Source: DASUGC01 sp035606665 (GTDB lineage: Bacteria > Acidobacteriota > Vicinamibacteria > Vicinamibacterales > SCN-69-37). Taken from it: DNA of 64,000 nt. The notes beneath the pieces were generated by a model. That model did no database searches. It was not told the DNA's origin and saw only the letters and a list, made by a program, of their open reading frames with translations. Below, piece after piece: positions 15,583-25,089 of this stretch. Every line of letters starts with the position of its first letter. Within the stretch, counting starts at the first letter, position 1. The stretch covers positions 1 through 64,000 of the forward strand of contig DATNEY010000054.1 of assembly GCA_035606665.1 (NCBI GenBank), given 5' to 3'. The translations under genes and the position numbers were made by a program.

Positions 15583-17507
15583 GCCCGCACTGAAGCGAGG
15601 ATGATCTCGGACTGAATGGATGCGCTCGGTGCGGGCACGCGAATCTCGAACACCTTGATTGGTGTCGCGGAATTGTAGAACAAGGACTCGCGGCCCTCCA
15701 CCAGCCGAGCGAGTGTGACTCGTTCAGCCGTTACGTGAATCGACGTCCTGGTGCCGACACATGTGGAGCCGTCCACGTGCCAGTGTTCATCAGGGGCAAG
15801 GTGCCACCGCAGAACGGCTTCCCGATGGAATCCATCCAGCCGATCCATCACGATGCAACGATCCGGAGCGAGCGTCACCGTCCGTTCGTGGCGGCAGCCC
15901 TTCCAGTCTTCGTACGAAGCACTCACCGTACCGGGTGTATCGGGCGACAGCCGGACGGTCCCGCGAGGCCAGGAGCCGTAGAGGAAACGGCCGAGCGCGG
16001 GCATCTGGTCGTGACCGTCGAACTCCACGGTGTTATGCCCCACGACGCTCTTGAACAGCGCGTCCGCCGGCTCGTTCGAGTTGTACCGATAGCTGCCGGT
16101 ATCCCGCAACAGGTTGGCGCCTCCGAACCAGAGATCGACGTGCTGTAAATCGCTCTGCGCGGGCCGATGCCGGAACTTGCGCGCGGTCCGCACGATGGCG
16201 CGCGCTTCACCCGCCCTCAGCACGGTGAGGCCGCTGTCCGGCAAGTCCTGACGCATCGCGATCGACGCGCGAGGCTCGCAGTCTGCCGCACCAGCTTCCG
16301 CGCAGCCGAGCCACCAGGCGAGTTCGTCCCACGGTCCGGGCCGCAACACCCGGCAACGATCGGTGACCATCGCTGTTGCCTGAACGACAGGCCGGTAGTC
16401 CAGGTATCCGCAGTTCGTCAGCGGGAGAATGTGTGCCCCATCGTTCGAACCCCAGTTCGGAACGCGCCCGGTGTCAGGATCGAGGAGCGCCTCGATCCAC
16501 TTGCCGGCGCTTCGGACGCGACCCAGGAGTTCAGCCGAGAACTCCGTCCCATTGGCGCGTCCGAGCTGAATGCACCACAGAAAGACCTCGAGCATCAGCC
16601 GGTGGTAGTTCACGGAATGCTGTGCGAACCCTCCGTCGTCGTAGATCAAGGAACGCGCCTGGCTCTCGAGCGCCTGGCGGCCTTGTTCCCGCCAACGGGC
16701 GGCGTCTGGAAACTCGGGCAGCAGAATCCCCACGGTCCAAAGCCCGGCGGCTTCGCTGATTCCGTGGTTGTTGCGCTGACTAAGGCCATAGTGCAGGTTG
16801 GCGGCAACTCGATGTGCTGATGCCGCGAGCATCTTCGCTAGTAGTGCCGTGCGCTCGGGAGTCTGCGCTCTCGTCGCGGCGAACCCGTGAAGTCCAAAGC
16901 ACCAGGCGATGACGCGCAGACTCGTCTCCTGGCCGCACTTCCAGTTCATCCCGGCGTTCGGCGGATTGTGCGCACTCCAGTGTTCGACGAGCCGCCAGTA
17001 GCACTCCGCGAGCGACTCGTCACTCGTCCTGCGAAAGGCCCTGACGAGCGGGAACACCCACGCGAAGCGGCTGAGTTCCCAGACCAGCTTGACGTCGCCG
17101 CTGCCGAACTCATCAAGCTGGCTCCAATGGCCGGTCGCCGGCGCGCGCTGCCCAGTCGCAAGGTTGCGATGCCAGTCTGGCGGGCTTCCAGGCGCGACCC
17201 AATCGTGCTCGAACAACTGAAACTCGCCGGCGTTGATCCGCGCAGCAACCGCGCGGACATCTTCACCGTGCGCGTCCCACGACGCGAACAGCGGTGCATC
17301 GGCGTTGCCGGAACGAGGAACGAAGAGACGGCCACCGAGGGGCCAGGCGCCGGCCGATGGAATTACCGGCAATGCGTCCCAACTCGTCACCGGCGTGCGC
17401 CAGGCGTCCCACCCTGCTCGCTGCCGCAGCGCGTAGGCAACACGGAAGGACACCCAGCCGGGTCCCATCAGCCGCAGCAGTTGCCAGGCCCAGCTGATCC
17501 GGTTCAT
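15579..17507 (-). CDS. Heparinase II/III-like protein (polysaccharide lyase family)
   Basis: A 642-residue protein. The N-terminal two-thirds is an alpha-helical toroid ('LVWELSRFAWVFPLVRAF', 'SQRNNHGISEAAGLWTVG', 'IYDDGGFAQHSVNYHRLML') and the C-terminal third is the beta-rich heparinase II/III domain ('SGLTVLRAGEARAIVRTARK', 'HADLWFGGANLL'-like block, 'VVGHNTVEFDGHDQM'). Family members cleave uronate-containing glycans, and copies in exopolysaccharide loci are thought to trim or turn over the nascent polymer. No signal peptide is obvious. Same strand, overlapping with the GT4 gene and wecB neighbourhood. Confidence 0.85.
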   Translation of the reverse strand: MNRISWAWQLLRLMGPGWVSFRVAYALRQRAGWDAWRTPVTSWDALPVIPSAGAWPLGGRLFVPRSGNADAPLFASWDAHGEDVRAVAARINAGEFQLFEHDWVAPGSPPDWHRNLATGQRAPATGHWSQLDEFGSGDVKLVWELSRFAWVFPLVRAFRRTSDESLAECYWRLVEHWSAHNPPNAGMNWKCGQETSLRVIAWCFGLHGFAATRAQTPERTALLAKMLAASAHRVAANLHYGLSQRNNHGISEAAGLWTVGILLPEFPDAARWREQGRQALESQARSLIYDDGGFAQHSVNYHRLMLEVFLWCIQLGRANGTEFSAELLGRVRSAGKWIEALLDPDTGRVPNWGSNDGAHILPLTNCGYLDYRPVVQATAMVTDRCRVLRPGPWDELAWWLGCAEAGAADCEPRASIAMRQDLPDSGLTVLRAGEARAIVRTARKFRHRPAQSDLQHVDLWFGGANLLRDTGSYRYNSNEPADALFKSVVGHNTVEFDGHDQMPALGRFLYGSWPRGTVRLSPDTPGTVSASYEDWKGCRHERTVTLAPDRCIVMDRLDGFHREAVLRWHLAPDEHWHVDGSTCVGTRTSIHVTAERVTLARLVEGRESLFYNSATPIKVFEIRVPAPSASIQSEIILASVRA

Positions 17508-17513
17508 GTGCGA

Positions 17514-18638
17514 TCAGAGCTCACGCCGATACAGCACTTGCTCGAGTGCGGCAACGATCCTGACGCCGGCCTTGCCATCCCACTTTTCGGGCGCGCGTCC
17601 CGCGGGCCATTTCCCCGCGAACAGATCATCAAAGGCCGGTGCGAGATTCGCGGGATTCGTCCCGATCAGCCTGTTCGTACCGACAGTAACCGTCTCGGGC
17701 CGTTCGGTGTTGTCCCGCAGGGTGAAGCAAGGCACATCCAGAATGGTGGCTTCCTCGGTGATTCCGCCTGAGTCGGTGATGACGGCCCGGGCGTCGCGGA
17801 CGAGATAGTTGAACTCGAGATAACCGAGTGGCGGCGTGATCGTGAGTGCCGGCTTGAGTGGCCCAAGTGGAGCCAGCGACTTCATCGTGCGGGGATGGAC
17901 GGGAAAGATCACCGGGAGCCCGCGCGTGCCCGCGACAACTGCGTTCAGCAGGGCGCCGAGCGTGTCCGGAGCGTCGACGTTCGCCGGGCGGTGAAGCGTG
18001 AGCACGAAATAGCCGCGCGGCGTCAGGCCGAGATCATCCCAGATCGCGGGGCGGCGCAGGTTCGGTAGTTGCCGGAGAAGCGAGTCGATCATGGTGTTCC
18101 CCACGAAGAAGATCCGCTCGTCGGCAACGCCGGCCTTCCGCAAATGAGCGCACGCCGCGTCGCTCGTGGTGAAGAAGTAGTCGGTCACGGCATCAGTGAC
18201 CACCCGATTGACCTCTTCGGGCATGGACCAGTCACCCGATCGGATCCCGGCCTCGACGTGCGCCACCGGCACACCGGCCTTCTTCGCAACAATCGCGCAC
18301 GCCATGGTTGACGTCACGTCGCCGACGACGACACAGAGGTCCGAACGGCGTTCGGCGAGCACCTGCTCATAGCGAACCATGATGCCGCCCGTCTGCTCCG
18401 CCGCGGTACCGGATCCGACTTCCAGGTTGAGATGGGGCTGCGGCAGGCCGAGCTGTTCGAAGAACGAGCCCGACATCGTCTGATCGTAGTGCTGGCCTGT
18501 GTGAATGAGTCGATACGTCAGTGGAGCCTGGCCGGCCGGCCGGCCCTGGTCCTCGGCCCGGCGATGGAGGGCATCGACGATGGAGGCGATCTTCATGAAG
18601 TTCGGCCGCGCTCCGGCGATCAGGTCAATCAGCGGCAC
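17514..18638 (-). CDS. wecB: UDP-N-acetylglucosamine 2-epimerase (WecB type)
   Basis: A 374-residue non-hydrolysing epimerase interconverting UDP-GlcNAc and UDP-ManNAc. Motifs: 'AGARPNFMKIASIVDAL' at the N-terminus, 'HTGQHYDQTMSGSFFEQLGL', 'VVGDVTSTMACAIVAKK', 'HVEAGIRSGDWSMPEEVNR', and 'DSGGITEEATILDVPCFTLR' with the UDP-binding residues. I set the start at the GTG at 18638, which has GGGAGGGG about 12 bases upstream. The long upstream in-frame region is a shadow of the neighbouring gene. Overlaps the two-domain oxidoreductase gene by 14 bp. Confidence 0.93.
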   Translation of the reverse strand: MPLIDLIAGARPNFMKIASIVDALHRRAEDQGRPAGQAPLTYRLIHTGQHYDQTMSGSFFEQLGLPQPHLNLEVGSGTAAEQTGGIMVRYEQVLAERRSDLCVVVGDVTSTMACAIVAKKAGVPVAHVEAGIRSGDWSMPEEVNRVVTDAVTDYFFTTSDAACAHLRKAGVADERIFFVGNTMIDSLLRQLPNLRRPAIWDDLGLTPRGYFVLTLHRPANVDAPDTLGALLNAVVAGTRGLPVIFPVHPRTMKSLAPLGPLKPALTITPPLGYLEFNYLVRDARAVITDSGGITEEATILDVPCFTLRDNTERPETVTVGTNRLIGTNPANLAPAFDDLFAGKWPAGRAPEKWDGKAGVRIVAALEQVLYRREL

Positions 18639-20757
18639 TGGCTTCGTTCCCCTCCCTCGCCAGGCGGATGCTCCACCGTGACACGCTGACCACCTGTTCC
18701 CAGGGGATCGGACTTGGCTCGCCGGCCCGGGCGGCGGACACCAGGGCTTCCATTTCCGCCCGGTGTCCCTTGTCCTGTCGCGCGAGCGCCTGCTTTCTGA
18801 GTCCGGGCCAACCAAAACCGCGCAACTCCCGGAAGTTGTCGAGTTGCAGGACGCCGCCGCCGCAAAAAACCTCGAGTCGTTCCTTCGGATAATCCTTCGA
18901 GCCGTTGGCCAGGTAGTGAACGGTACCGATCGAGCCGTCGGCGAATCGCAGTTGGAGACTCGCAACATCGGCGCCCGGCTCCCCGCTGATTCTCTGGAAA
19001 GTGCTCTCGCCCCACACGATCGGGGAGCCCGCCAGGTGCGACAGCAGGTCGATGAAGTGGCAGGCTTCGCCGACGATTCGTCCGCCGCCGACCGCTGAAT
19101 CGAGTGTCCAGTGGCCTGCCGGGACGGCGCCGGCGTTCACGGTCATCACCATCGCCTTGGGCTCGCGTCGGGCCTGAAGTAGCCCCTTCATCGTGACAAC
19201 GTGCGGCGCGAACCGGCGGTTGAAACCCACAAGAACAAACGGATGATCCGAAGCGCCCCAGGCCGCTTCGACGCCGCTCAGTTCGGCCTCCGTCAGCGCG
19301 AGCGGTTTCTCGACGAATACGCGCTTGCCGGCACGGAGGCCATCCGTCACCAGGCGCGCGTGGCTGTCGTGCCGCGTCGTAATAAGAACGGTGTTGATGG
19401 CGGGATCGGCGAACACCGCGGCGGCCTCGGTGCCGGCCTCTTCGAAGCCGAACTTCCGTCCCAGGTGCGCCGCCGTCACGCCCGCGGCCGACACGATGAG
19501 CTTCAGCCGCGCGCCCGTAGCTGCAAGGGCCGGCAGCAGTGTCTGTCCGGTGTAGTTGCCGGCGCCGATCAGTCCCACGACAACCTGATCGATCTTCGCG
19601 GCACGCGGCGGCGGCAACCGAACGACTCGGGACGGCTCGACGTCGGGCTGCGCGGACGCGTACTCGAGCAGGATTCCGAGGCCCTTGCCCTCAGTGACGA
19701 GCGCATAGGCGTCGAGGGCGTTCTCCAGGGTGAAGCGATGGCTCGTCAAGGCGCGGGTGGTGATGGCGCCGGAGGCAATCAGGTCGAGCACGGCCTCGAA
19801 ATTACGCTGCTCGGTCCAGCGGACGAAGCCCAGCGGATAGTCGTGGCCACCTTGCTCATAGTCCGAGTCGTACCGGCCGGGACCGTACGAACACGAGACC
19901 TGAAAACTCAGCTCCTTCTCGTAGAACTCCCTGCGATTCAGCTCGAGGCCGGCCTCTCCGACGAGCACAATCCGCCCGCGCTTCCGGCACATTCGTGCGG
20001 CCTGGCTGACCGGTTCGGCGCTCTTTGTCGATGCCGTGATGATGACGGCGTCGACCCCCCGGCCGCGGGAAAAAGTCTCGGCCGCAGCCACCGGATCTCC
20101 TCCGGCGCTGACGTCCACGGCCTCGGCGCCGAATTCACGCGCAAGCGCGCACTTGGCTGGATCGAGATCGGTGCCGAGCACCCGGCAGCCGTTGGCCCGG
20201 AGGATCTGCACCGCGAGCAGGCCAATCAGGCCAAGGCCCACGACGACGACGGTCTCGCCAACGGTGGGCGATGCCAGACGAATGCCTTGAAGCCCGATCG
20301 CGCCCACGACAGCGAACGCAGCGTCACGGCTATCGACCCCGTCAGGAATCCTGCAGCACAGGTTCCGCGGGACGCAGACGATCTCCGCATGTGGCCCGTT
20401 CGAGACGACGCGATCGCCGGGCGCAAATCCGCCGACGCCGGCGCCGACTGCCACGACGCGACCGGCGTTGCAATAGCCGAGTGGAAGGGGCTGATCGAGC
20501 TTTGCTCGAACGGCGTCGATCGTGACGAACAATCCATCGGTGCGGACCTTCTGAAGCACCTGCCTGACCCGCTCCGGTTGTTGGCGGGCCTTCTCGAGCA
20601 GATTGGCCTGCCCGAATGACACGAGCATTCGTTCGGTGCCGAGCGACACGAGCGACGCTTCCGTGCGTATGAGGAGGTGCCCCGGACGCACGGCCGGCGC
20701 CGGCACATCCGCAAGCATCGTCTCGCCCGAACCCAGGTTCTGAAGAATCTGTTTCAA
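18625..20757 (-). CDS. Two-domain oxidoreductase (zinc-type ADH + Gfo/Idh/MocA)
   Basis: A 710-residue fusion. Residues about 1-355 are a medium-chain dehydrogenase ('GYCNAGRVVAVGAGVGGFAPG', Rossmann 'TVVVVGLGLIGLLAVQILRA'). Residues about 390-700 are a Gfo/Idh/MocA sugar dehydrogenase ('VGLIGAGNYTGQTLLPAL', 'RVFVEKPLAL', 'GGRIVGEACHFIDLLSHL'). This bi-domain architecture is found in exopolysaccharide loci next to heparinase-like and WecB genes. The substrate is unknown, and a sugar-nucleotide or glycoside oxidation/reduction is likely. The order hisF-like, oxidoreductase, wecB on one strand implies one operon. Confidence 0.88.
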   Translation of the reverse strand: MKQILQNLGSGETMLADVPAPAVRPGHLLIRTEASLVSLGTERMLVSFGQANLLEKARQQPERVRQVLQKVRTDGLFVTIDAVRAKLDQPLPLGYCNAGRVVAVGAGVGGFAPGDRVVSNGPHAEIVCVPRNLCCRIPDGVDSRDAAFAVVGAIGLQGIRLASPTVGETVVVVGLGLIGLLAVQILRANGCRVLGTDLDPAKCALAREFGAEAVDVSAGGDPVAAAETFSRGRGVDAVIITASTKSAEPVSQAARMCRKRGRIVLVGEAGLELNRREFYEKELSFQVSCSYGPGRYDSDYEQGGHDYPLGFVRWTEQRNFEAVLDLIASGAITTRALTSHRFTLENALDAYALVTEGKGLGILLEYASAQPDVEPSRVVRLPPPRAAKIDQVVVGLIGAGNYTGQTLLPALAATGARLKLIVSAAGVTAAHLGRKFGFEEAGTEAAAVFADPAINTVLITTRHDSHARLVTDGLRAGKRVFVEKPLALTEAELSGVEAAWGASDHPFVLVGFNRRFAPHVVTMKGLLQARREPKAMVMTVNAGAVPAGHWTLDSAVGGGRIVGEACHFIDLLSHLAGSPIVWGESTFQRISGEPGADVASLQLRFADGSIGTVHYLANGSKDYPKERLEVFCGGGVLQLDNFRELRGFGWPGLRKQALARQDKGHRAEMEALVSAARAGEPSPIPWEQVVSVSRWSIRLAREGNEASAAD

Positions 20758-20760
20758 GGT

Positions 20761-21543
20761 CTATTCCCGGTTGCGTCCGTGTGAGGCCGCGATGATGCCA
20801 TCCTTCTGGACGGGACCGGGATAGTTGATCAAGACCGCGCGATAAACGCCTTTGAAAACGAAGAGACTGCCGGCTGCCGCACCGATGATTCCGTATGACC
20901 TGACAAGCGATGCTATGTCGTCAATTGACCCGGCCCCGCCGAGGATCGTGAGGGGGAGACTTGTCGCGGCGCGCACTCGCGCGACCAATTCCAGGTCATA
21001 TCCCTTCATCTCACCGTCGCGGTCGATGCTGTTCACGACGATTTCGCCGGCGCCGAGCTCCTGCATCCGCGAAGAAAACCCCGCGGGCTCGAGATCTGTC
21101 GTGCGCGTGCCATTGTGCGTCCGCAGGGTGTAGCCGCCGGCGTCCTTCTTGACGTCCATGACCACGACCACGCTCTGGGCACCAACCGTCTCCGCGGCCT
21201 TCGAGACCAGGCCCGGATTCGACACGGCGGACGCGCTGATCGCGACCTTCTCCACGCCGAGGCTCACGATGCGTTGGAATTCCTCGACCTTTGTGACACC
21301 ACCGCCGTAGCAGAGCGGCATGCGGCACTCCGACGCGATGTCCCGGATGAGCGCATAGTTGGGTTCGCGCTTCTCCACCGTCGCATCAATGTCCAGCACG
21401 GTCAGCTCATCGACTTCCTTCTCGTTGAAGATGCGGACGGCGTTGAGGGGGTCGCCCACATATTTTCCGGGGCCAAATCCAACAGTCTTGACGAGTCCTC
21501 CGCCACGAATCAGCAGGCAGGGAATGATGCGGGGACGAAGCAC
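20761..21543 (-). CDS. HisF-like cyclase subunit of a sugar amidination system
   Basis: A 260-residue TIM barrel of the HisF family ('RIIPCLLIRGGGLVKTVGFG', 'LTVLDIDATVEKREPNY', 'CYGGGVTKVEEFQRIVSLGV', 'EIVVNSIDRDGEMKGYD'). It sits after a HisH paralogue and a WbpG-type amidotransferase, so it is the surface-polysaccharide copy (HisF2/WbuZ type) that channels ammonia rather than the histidine enzyme. The start was set at the GTG at 21543 (VLRPRIIPCLL), where the family begins. The frame extends to an ATG at 21585 that would overlap hisH by 40 bp. Confidence 0.88.
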   Translation of the reverse strand: MLRPRIIPCLLIRGGGLVKTVGFGPGKYVGDPLNAVRIFNEKEVDELTVLDIDATVEKREPNYALIRDIASECRMPLCYGGGVTKVEEFQRIVSLGVEKVAISASAVSNPGLVSKAAETVGAQSVVVVMDVKKDAGGYTLRTHNGTRTTDLEPAGFSSRMQELGAGEIVVNSIDRDGEMKGYDLELVARVRAATSLPLTILGGAGSIDDIASLVRSYGIIGAAAGSLFVFKGVYRAVLINYPGPVQKDGIIAASHGRNRE

Positions 21544-21545
21544 GA

Positions 21546-22160
21546 TCAGAGGCTCGCGAAATTCTGCAGGAGCCGAATGCCCCACGCGTGGCTCTTTTCC
21601 GGGTGGAACTGGACTCCCCAGACGTTCCCGCGCCGGACGCTCGACGCGAACGGCCCGCCGTACTCCGTCGACGCCAGCACGTCGTCACACATGTCCGGAG
21701 CGAAGTAGTACGAGTGCAGGAAGTAGAATCGCGCGGGAGACTCGAGGCCGTTGAACAGCCCGTCGGCATGTTTCGGCACGACGTCGTTCCATCCCATGTG
21801 CGGTAGTCGCGTATCGGACGTAAACGTGCTCTCGTCGAACCGCTTCACCTGGCCATTGATCCAGCCAAGCCCTTCGAGCTTTCCCTCATCGCTGCCGCGC
21901 GCCATCATCTGCATGCCCACGCAGATGCCGAGCACCGGCCGCCGATCGCGCAGGACGAGGTCGTTCAACGTACCGCGCATGCCGGACTCATTGAGTCTGG
22001 TCATCGCCCAGTCAAAGGCGCCGACGCCGGGGAGAATGACGCGCTCCGCGCCCGCGAGTTCGTCGGCGGTCGTCGCCAGCCGGGCGGGAATGCCAAGCCG
22101 ATGATAGATATTGGCAATGGCCCGAACGTTGCCCAGGCCATAGTTGACGATCGTCGTCAC
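21546..22160 (-). CDS. HisH-like glutamine amidotransferase of a sugar amidination system
   Basis: A 204-residue class I glutaminase. The catalytic nucleophile C80 is in 'LGICVGMQMMARGS', and H186/E188 are in 'VQFHPEKSHAWG'. It releases ammonia from glutamine for its partners. Starting ATG overlaps the WbpG-domain gene stop by 4 bp, so translation is coupled. Association with the WbpG domain indicates the acetamidino-sugar branch rather than histidine synthesis. Confidence 0.9.
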   Translation of the reverse strand: MTTIVNYGLGNVRAIANIYHRLGIPARLATTADELAGAERVILPGVGAFDWAMTRLNESGMRGTLNDLVLRDRRPVLGICVGMQMMARGSDEGKLEGLGWINGQVKRFDESTFTSDTRLPHMGWNDVVPKHADGLFNGLESPARFYFLHSYYFAPDMCDDVLASTEYGGPFASSVRRGNVWGVQFHPEKSHAWGIRLLQNFASL

Positions 22161-24235
22161 CGCTTGCCGCCGATTTCCAGGCCAAGGCCCTTCATGACGG
22201 CCGCCCCGACCCTGAACACCATTTCCTGCGATCGATAGTCGCGGTAGCCCTTCTTGGGCGCCTCCAGGTAGCCGCGCAGCTCGTCATTGGAGATCCTCAG
22301 CTTCGTGGCAACGTACTCGAAATCCCTCGTGGCCGTCTCTTCGTCGATGGCCGGCCGCGTCAACTCGTCGAGGGCCTGCTCGCGGGTCATCTGCCCCGTC
22401 ACAATCAGGCTCGAAAACTGGACCCGCCGCGTATCGTACCCAAACTTCGCCGGAAGCCAGTAGCCTTCGTAGAACCGCGTGAACCGCGACTCGAAATGCT
22501 TCTGCGGATACGGCTGCCAGCCAAACTTCTCGACCAGAAGCTTCATGGCGTCGGACTTGATGTACGGCATGTAGTTCAACGGCCGCACCACGCGGATCCT
22601 CTTGACGTACGCCAGGTACACCTTGTGCCAGAGAATGTTGCTCAGTGGAAATGTGGCCAGCGGCCGCGAGCCGAATCGGCGATGGATGTCGCGCAGCTGC
22701 ACGGTGTCGCCGAACGGCATCCATTCCACCGGGTTCCGGATGCACTCCGTGGAGAGGTTCGCGCCCGTAAGGATGTACTTGACGTCGTACTTGTGGGCGA
22801 ACTTGTACATCGTCGCGAAGAACGCCAGGTCTTGAGGCCAGTCGATGTGCGGAACGCCGGCCTTGAAGAACGCCAGCTGCAGGTCGCGCATCTCCTCCCA
22901 ATCGATCACTTCGGTAAACAGGTCCAGCTTCAACCCATCCACCAGTTGTTCGATGTTGTTGACGGCTTCCTGTGAGTTCCATCCGGCGTCCACATGGAAC
23001 ACGAGCGGCCGCAGCCCGAGCTCCACCTTCGCGAGGTAGGTCAGATAGGAGCTGTCGATGCCGCCGCTCATCCCGAGGATGCAGTCAAAGTCCCGGCCCT
23101 TGCCCGAGGCCTTGATCCGCTCGACGAGCGCGTCGAGCTGGCGGCGCCCTCGCTCGTCCGGATGCCAGTTCGGCAAAGTCTTCCTGCGAAATGTCACGCA
23201 GTGATCGCACACACCCTGGGCGTCAAAGACAATCTTGGAGTCCGTCGTGTCCATGACGCAGTTCGTGCAGATCTGATAGGGCCGCTTCTTCATGTGTTGC
23301 TGCGTACCCGGGTCCCCGCGCCCATCAGGAGCTTGCTTACCCGTACCCGTCATTATCGCGCTTCGACTCGCAGCCCGCATGATCAGGCGCCGTTCCTCCA
23401 CTGACGACGCCAGGTACTGCTTGTAGACGCGATGAGCATCCCGCGCGATTTCCCAGCGGTGCCGGCTGGGAATTGCGTCTGTCGACGCGTGCCCCCGGTG
23501 GTGCACGACGAACCTGGGATCGTAGTACGTCATCTGTCCGATTACGGACAGTTGCTCCTGCAGAAAGAACTCCTCCTGCATCAGGAACGTCGGCGCGTAG
23601 AGGCCGCGAAAGTGAGCAAAGAACAGGGGGCCGAGGATGTAGCACGCGCCATAGCCCTGCGCGATGGGCCCCGAATGCCTGTGGAGATCACCACCAGGCG
23701 CCGTTTCCTGGCGCGCTGTGAAGGGCTTGGCCATCGCCGCGAGCTTGCTGATGAGCAGCCCGGTCGGGTACGACGAGTAGTACGCGTCCCAAACGAGCTT
23801 CCTCGCCCGGCTCACGGGATAGAGAACATGTGGATTCTGGTGGATGCCCTCCGGCGTGACGATGTCCGGCGCGACGACGGCCCAGTCGTGGAAGACGTCG
23901 GCATGAAGATCGAACTTCTCAACGAAGTTTGCCGGAAACACCAGATCGTTGTTCCCGACCACGATGTGCGTGATGTCCTGATGCTTGGTCCGGAGGTGAT
24001 TGATGCCGATGTTCAGACCGGGGAAATACCCCGCATTCTCCGGGTGAAGGATCAACTCGACGCCGGGGTGCTGCCAGACGAGTTCGTGGAGGGCTGCGAT
24101 GTCGGATTCCTGCGAATGGTTGTCCACGATGACCGCGCGGACGCGGTTCCAGCTGGCGCTCGCCCGGAGCGACTCGATCGCCGCTCGCGTCAGCGCCGAG
24201 TTGTTGTAGTTCGTGCAGACGAATCCGACTCTCAC
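22157..24235 (-). CDS. Fusion: GT2 glycosyltransferase + WbpG/PseA-type N-acetyl sugar amidotransferase
   Basis: A 692-residue protein with two enzymes in one frame. Residues about 1-290 are a GT-A family 2 glycosyltransferase ('VGFVCTNYNNSALTRAAIES', 'ENAGYFPGLNIGI', 'VVGNNDLVF'). From residue 315 ('KKRPYQICTNCVMDTTDS') it is an N-acetyl sugar amidotransferase: zinc cysteines C323/C326 and C343/C346 ('CDHC'), and the ATP PP-loop 'SGGIDSS' at 390-396. WbpG-type enzymes turn an N-acetyl into an acetamidino group using ammonia from HisH/HisF, which are encoded next. The linker 'TGTGKQAPDGRGDPGTQQ' has no stop. An internal ATG at 23293 could give a separate WbpG, but no good ribosome site precedes it. 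Confidence 0.88.
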   Translation of the reverse strand: MRVGFVCTNYNNSALTRAAIESLRASASWNRVRAVIVDNHSQESDIAALHELVWQHPGVELILHPENAGYFPGLNIGINHLRTKHQDITHIVVGNNDLVFPANFVEKFDLHADVFHDWAVVAPDIVTPEGIHQNPHVLYPVSRARKLVWDAYYSSYPTGLLISKLAAMAKPFTARQETAPGGDLHRHSGPIAQGYGACYILGPLFFAHFRGLYAPTFLMQEEFFLQEQLSVIGQMTYYDPRFVVHHRGHASTDAIPSRHRWEIARDAHRVYKQYLASSVEERRLIMRAASRSAIMTGTGKQAPDGRGDPGTQQHMKKRPYQICTNCVMDTTDSKIVFDAQGVCDHCVTFRRKTLPNWHPDERGRRQLDALVERIKASGKGRDFDCILGMSGGIDSSYLTYLAKVELGLRPLVFHVDAGWNSQEAVNNIEQLVDGLKLDLFTEVIDWEEMRDLQLAFFKAGVPHIDWPQDLAFFATMYKFAHKYDVKYILTGANLSTECIRNPVEWMPFGDTVQLRDIHRRFGSRPLATFPLSNILWHKVYLAYVKRIRVVRPLNYMPYIKSDAMKLLVEKFGWQPYPQKHFESRFTRFYEGYWLPAKFGYDTRRVQFSSLIVTGQMTREQALDELTRPAIDEETATRDFEYVATKLRISNDELRGYLEAPKKGYRDYRSQEMVFRVGAAVMKGLGLEIGGKR

Positions 24236-25089
24236 AGCGACCGTTCCATGGCGGGCCCCGTACGCCGCCGCAGGTAGTCCAGGATCCCTCTGCCGACGGC
24301 GCGGTAACTCGCGACCGGCTGCGTGTCGTGGAACGCCATGAGCGGAAGGAGCACCACGTGCAGCAGGCCCAGCTTCAGGATGAACCCAGGAAACGCGAGC
24401 AAGTACCTTTCCATCAGGTACAGGTAATTTCGGTACATGTAATACCGCCGAATGGGAGGATGCCGGGCGTAGAACTTCCTGACCGGCTCCGGCACATCGA
24501 CCCCGTCCCCCAATGTGTGCTGCATGAGCGCACCCGCCGCCCTGAAAATCGTGTGCCCGGCGCGTCGCAGGCGCAGGCAGAAGTCGAAGTCGATGCAGTC
24601 GATGAAAAAGCCCTCGTCGTAGGGGCCGATCTCGTCGAACACGCCGACCGCCACGAGGTTGCCGGACGTCACGGCGTACCTGACCTCGCGGCCGGCCGCA
24701 TTCTTCGGTGCCTCTCCCTGTTTGATCCTTGTCGGCGCCAGGCAGACTTGTCGAGCGTCCGCGCGGATGGCCGCCTCGTAGGCAGCCAGCAAGCCTCGAT
24801 CAACGACGCTGTCCTGGTCCATCGTCAGGAGCCAACCGAATCCCTTGTCGCGGGCCTGCCGAACTCCGAGGTTGAGTGCGTGCCCGACTCCGAGATTCTC
24901 GCCCAGACGCGCGACCGTCACGTAGCCATCCTGCTCGAGGGCCTCGAGCAGTGCGAGAGACGGCGCCTGTGAGCCGTTGTCGACGATGTAGACGTGACCC
25001 ACTTGCCCGCGAAGCGCCTCCACACCACGCACTGTCTGTTGCAACCCGTCGTAGCTCACAACGACCGCCAGCACGTCCTTTCCGGTCAC
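24232..25089 (-). CDS. Glycosyltransferase family 2 (rhamnosyltransferase-like)
   Basis: A 285-residue GT-A enzyme. 'VVVSYDGLQQTVRGVEALRG', 'VYIVDNGSQAPSLALL', 'LGVGHALNLGVRQARDKG' and the DxD-containing 'WLLTMDQDSVVDRGLL' resemble RfbF-type rhamnosyltransferases, and dTDP-rhamnose enzymes are present elsewhere in the locus. The C-terminal hydrophobic stretch 'FILKLGLLHVVLLPLMAF' may be membrane-associated. ATGA overlaps on both sides. Confidence 0.83.
   Translation of the reverse strand: MTGKDVLAVVVSYDGLQQTVRGVEALRGQVGHVYIVDNGSQAPSLALLEALEQDGYVTVARLGENLGVGHALNLGVRQARDKGFGWLLTMDQDSVVDRGLLAAYEAAIRADARQVCLAPTRIKQGEAPKNAAGREVRYAVTSGNLVAVGVFDEIGPYDEGFFIDCIDFDFCLRLRRAGHTIFRAAGALMQHTLGDGVDVPEPVRKFYARHPPIRRYYMYRNYLYLMERYLLAFPGFILKLGLLHVVLLPLMAFHDTQPVASYRAVGRGILDYLRRRTGPAMERSL

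Noticed and set aside
20761..22160. HisF and HisH as genuine histidine-biosynthesis genes
   Set aside because: They directly follow a WbpG-type amidotransferase within sugar genes, and no other his gene is present. The surface-polysaccharide paralogues fit better.
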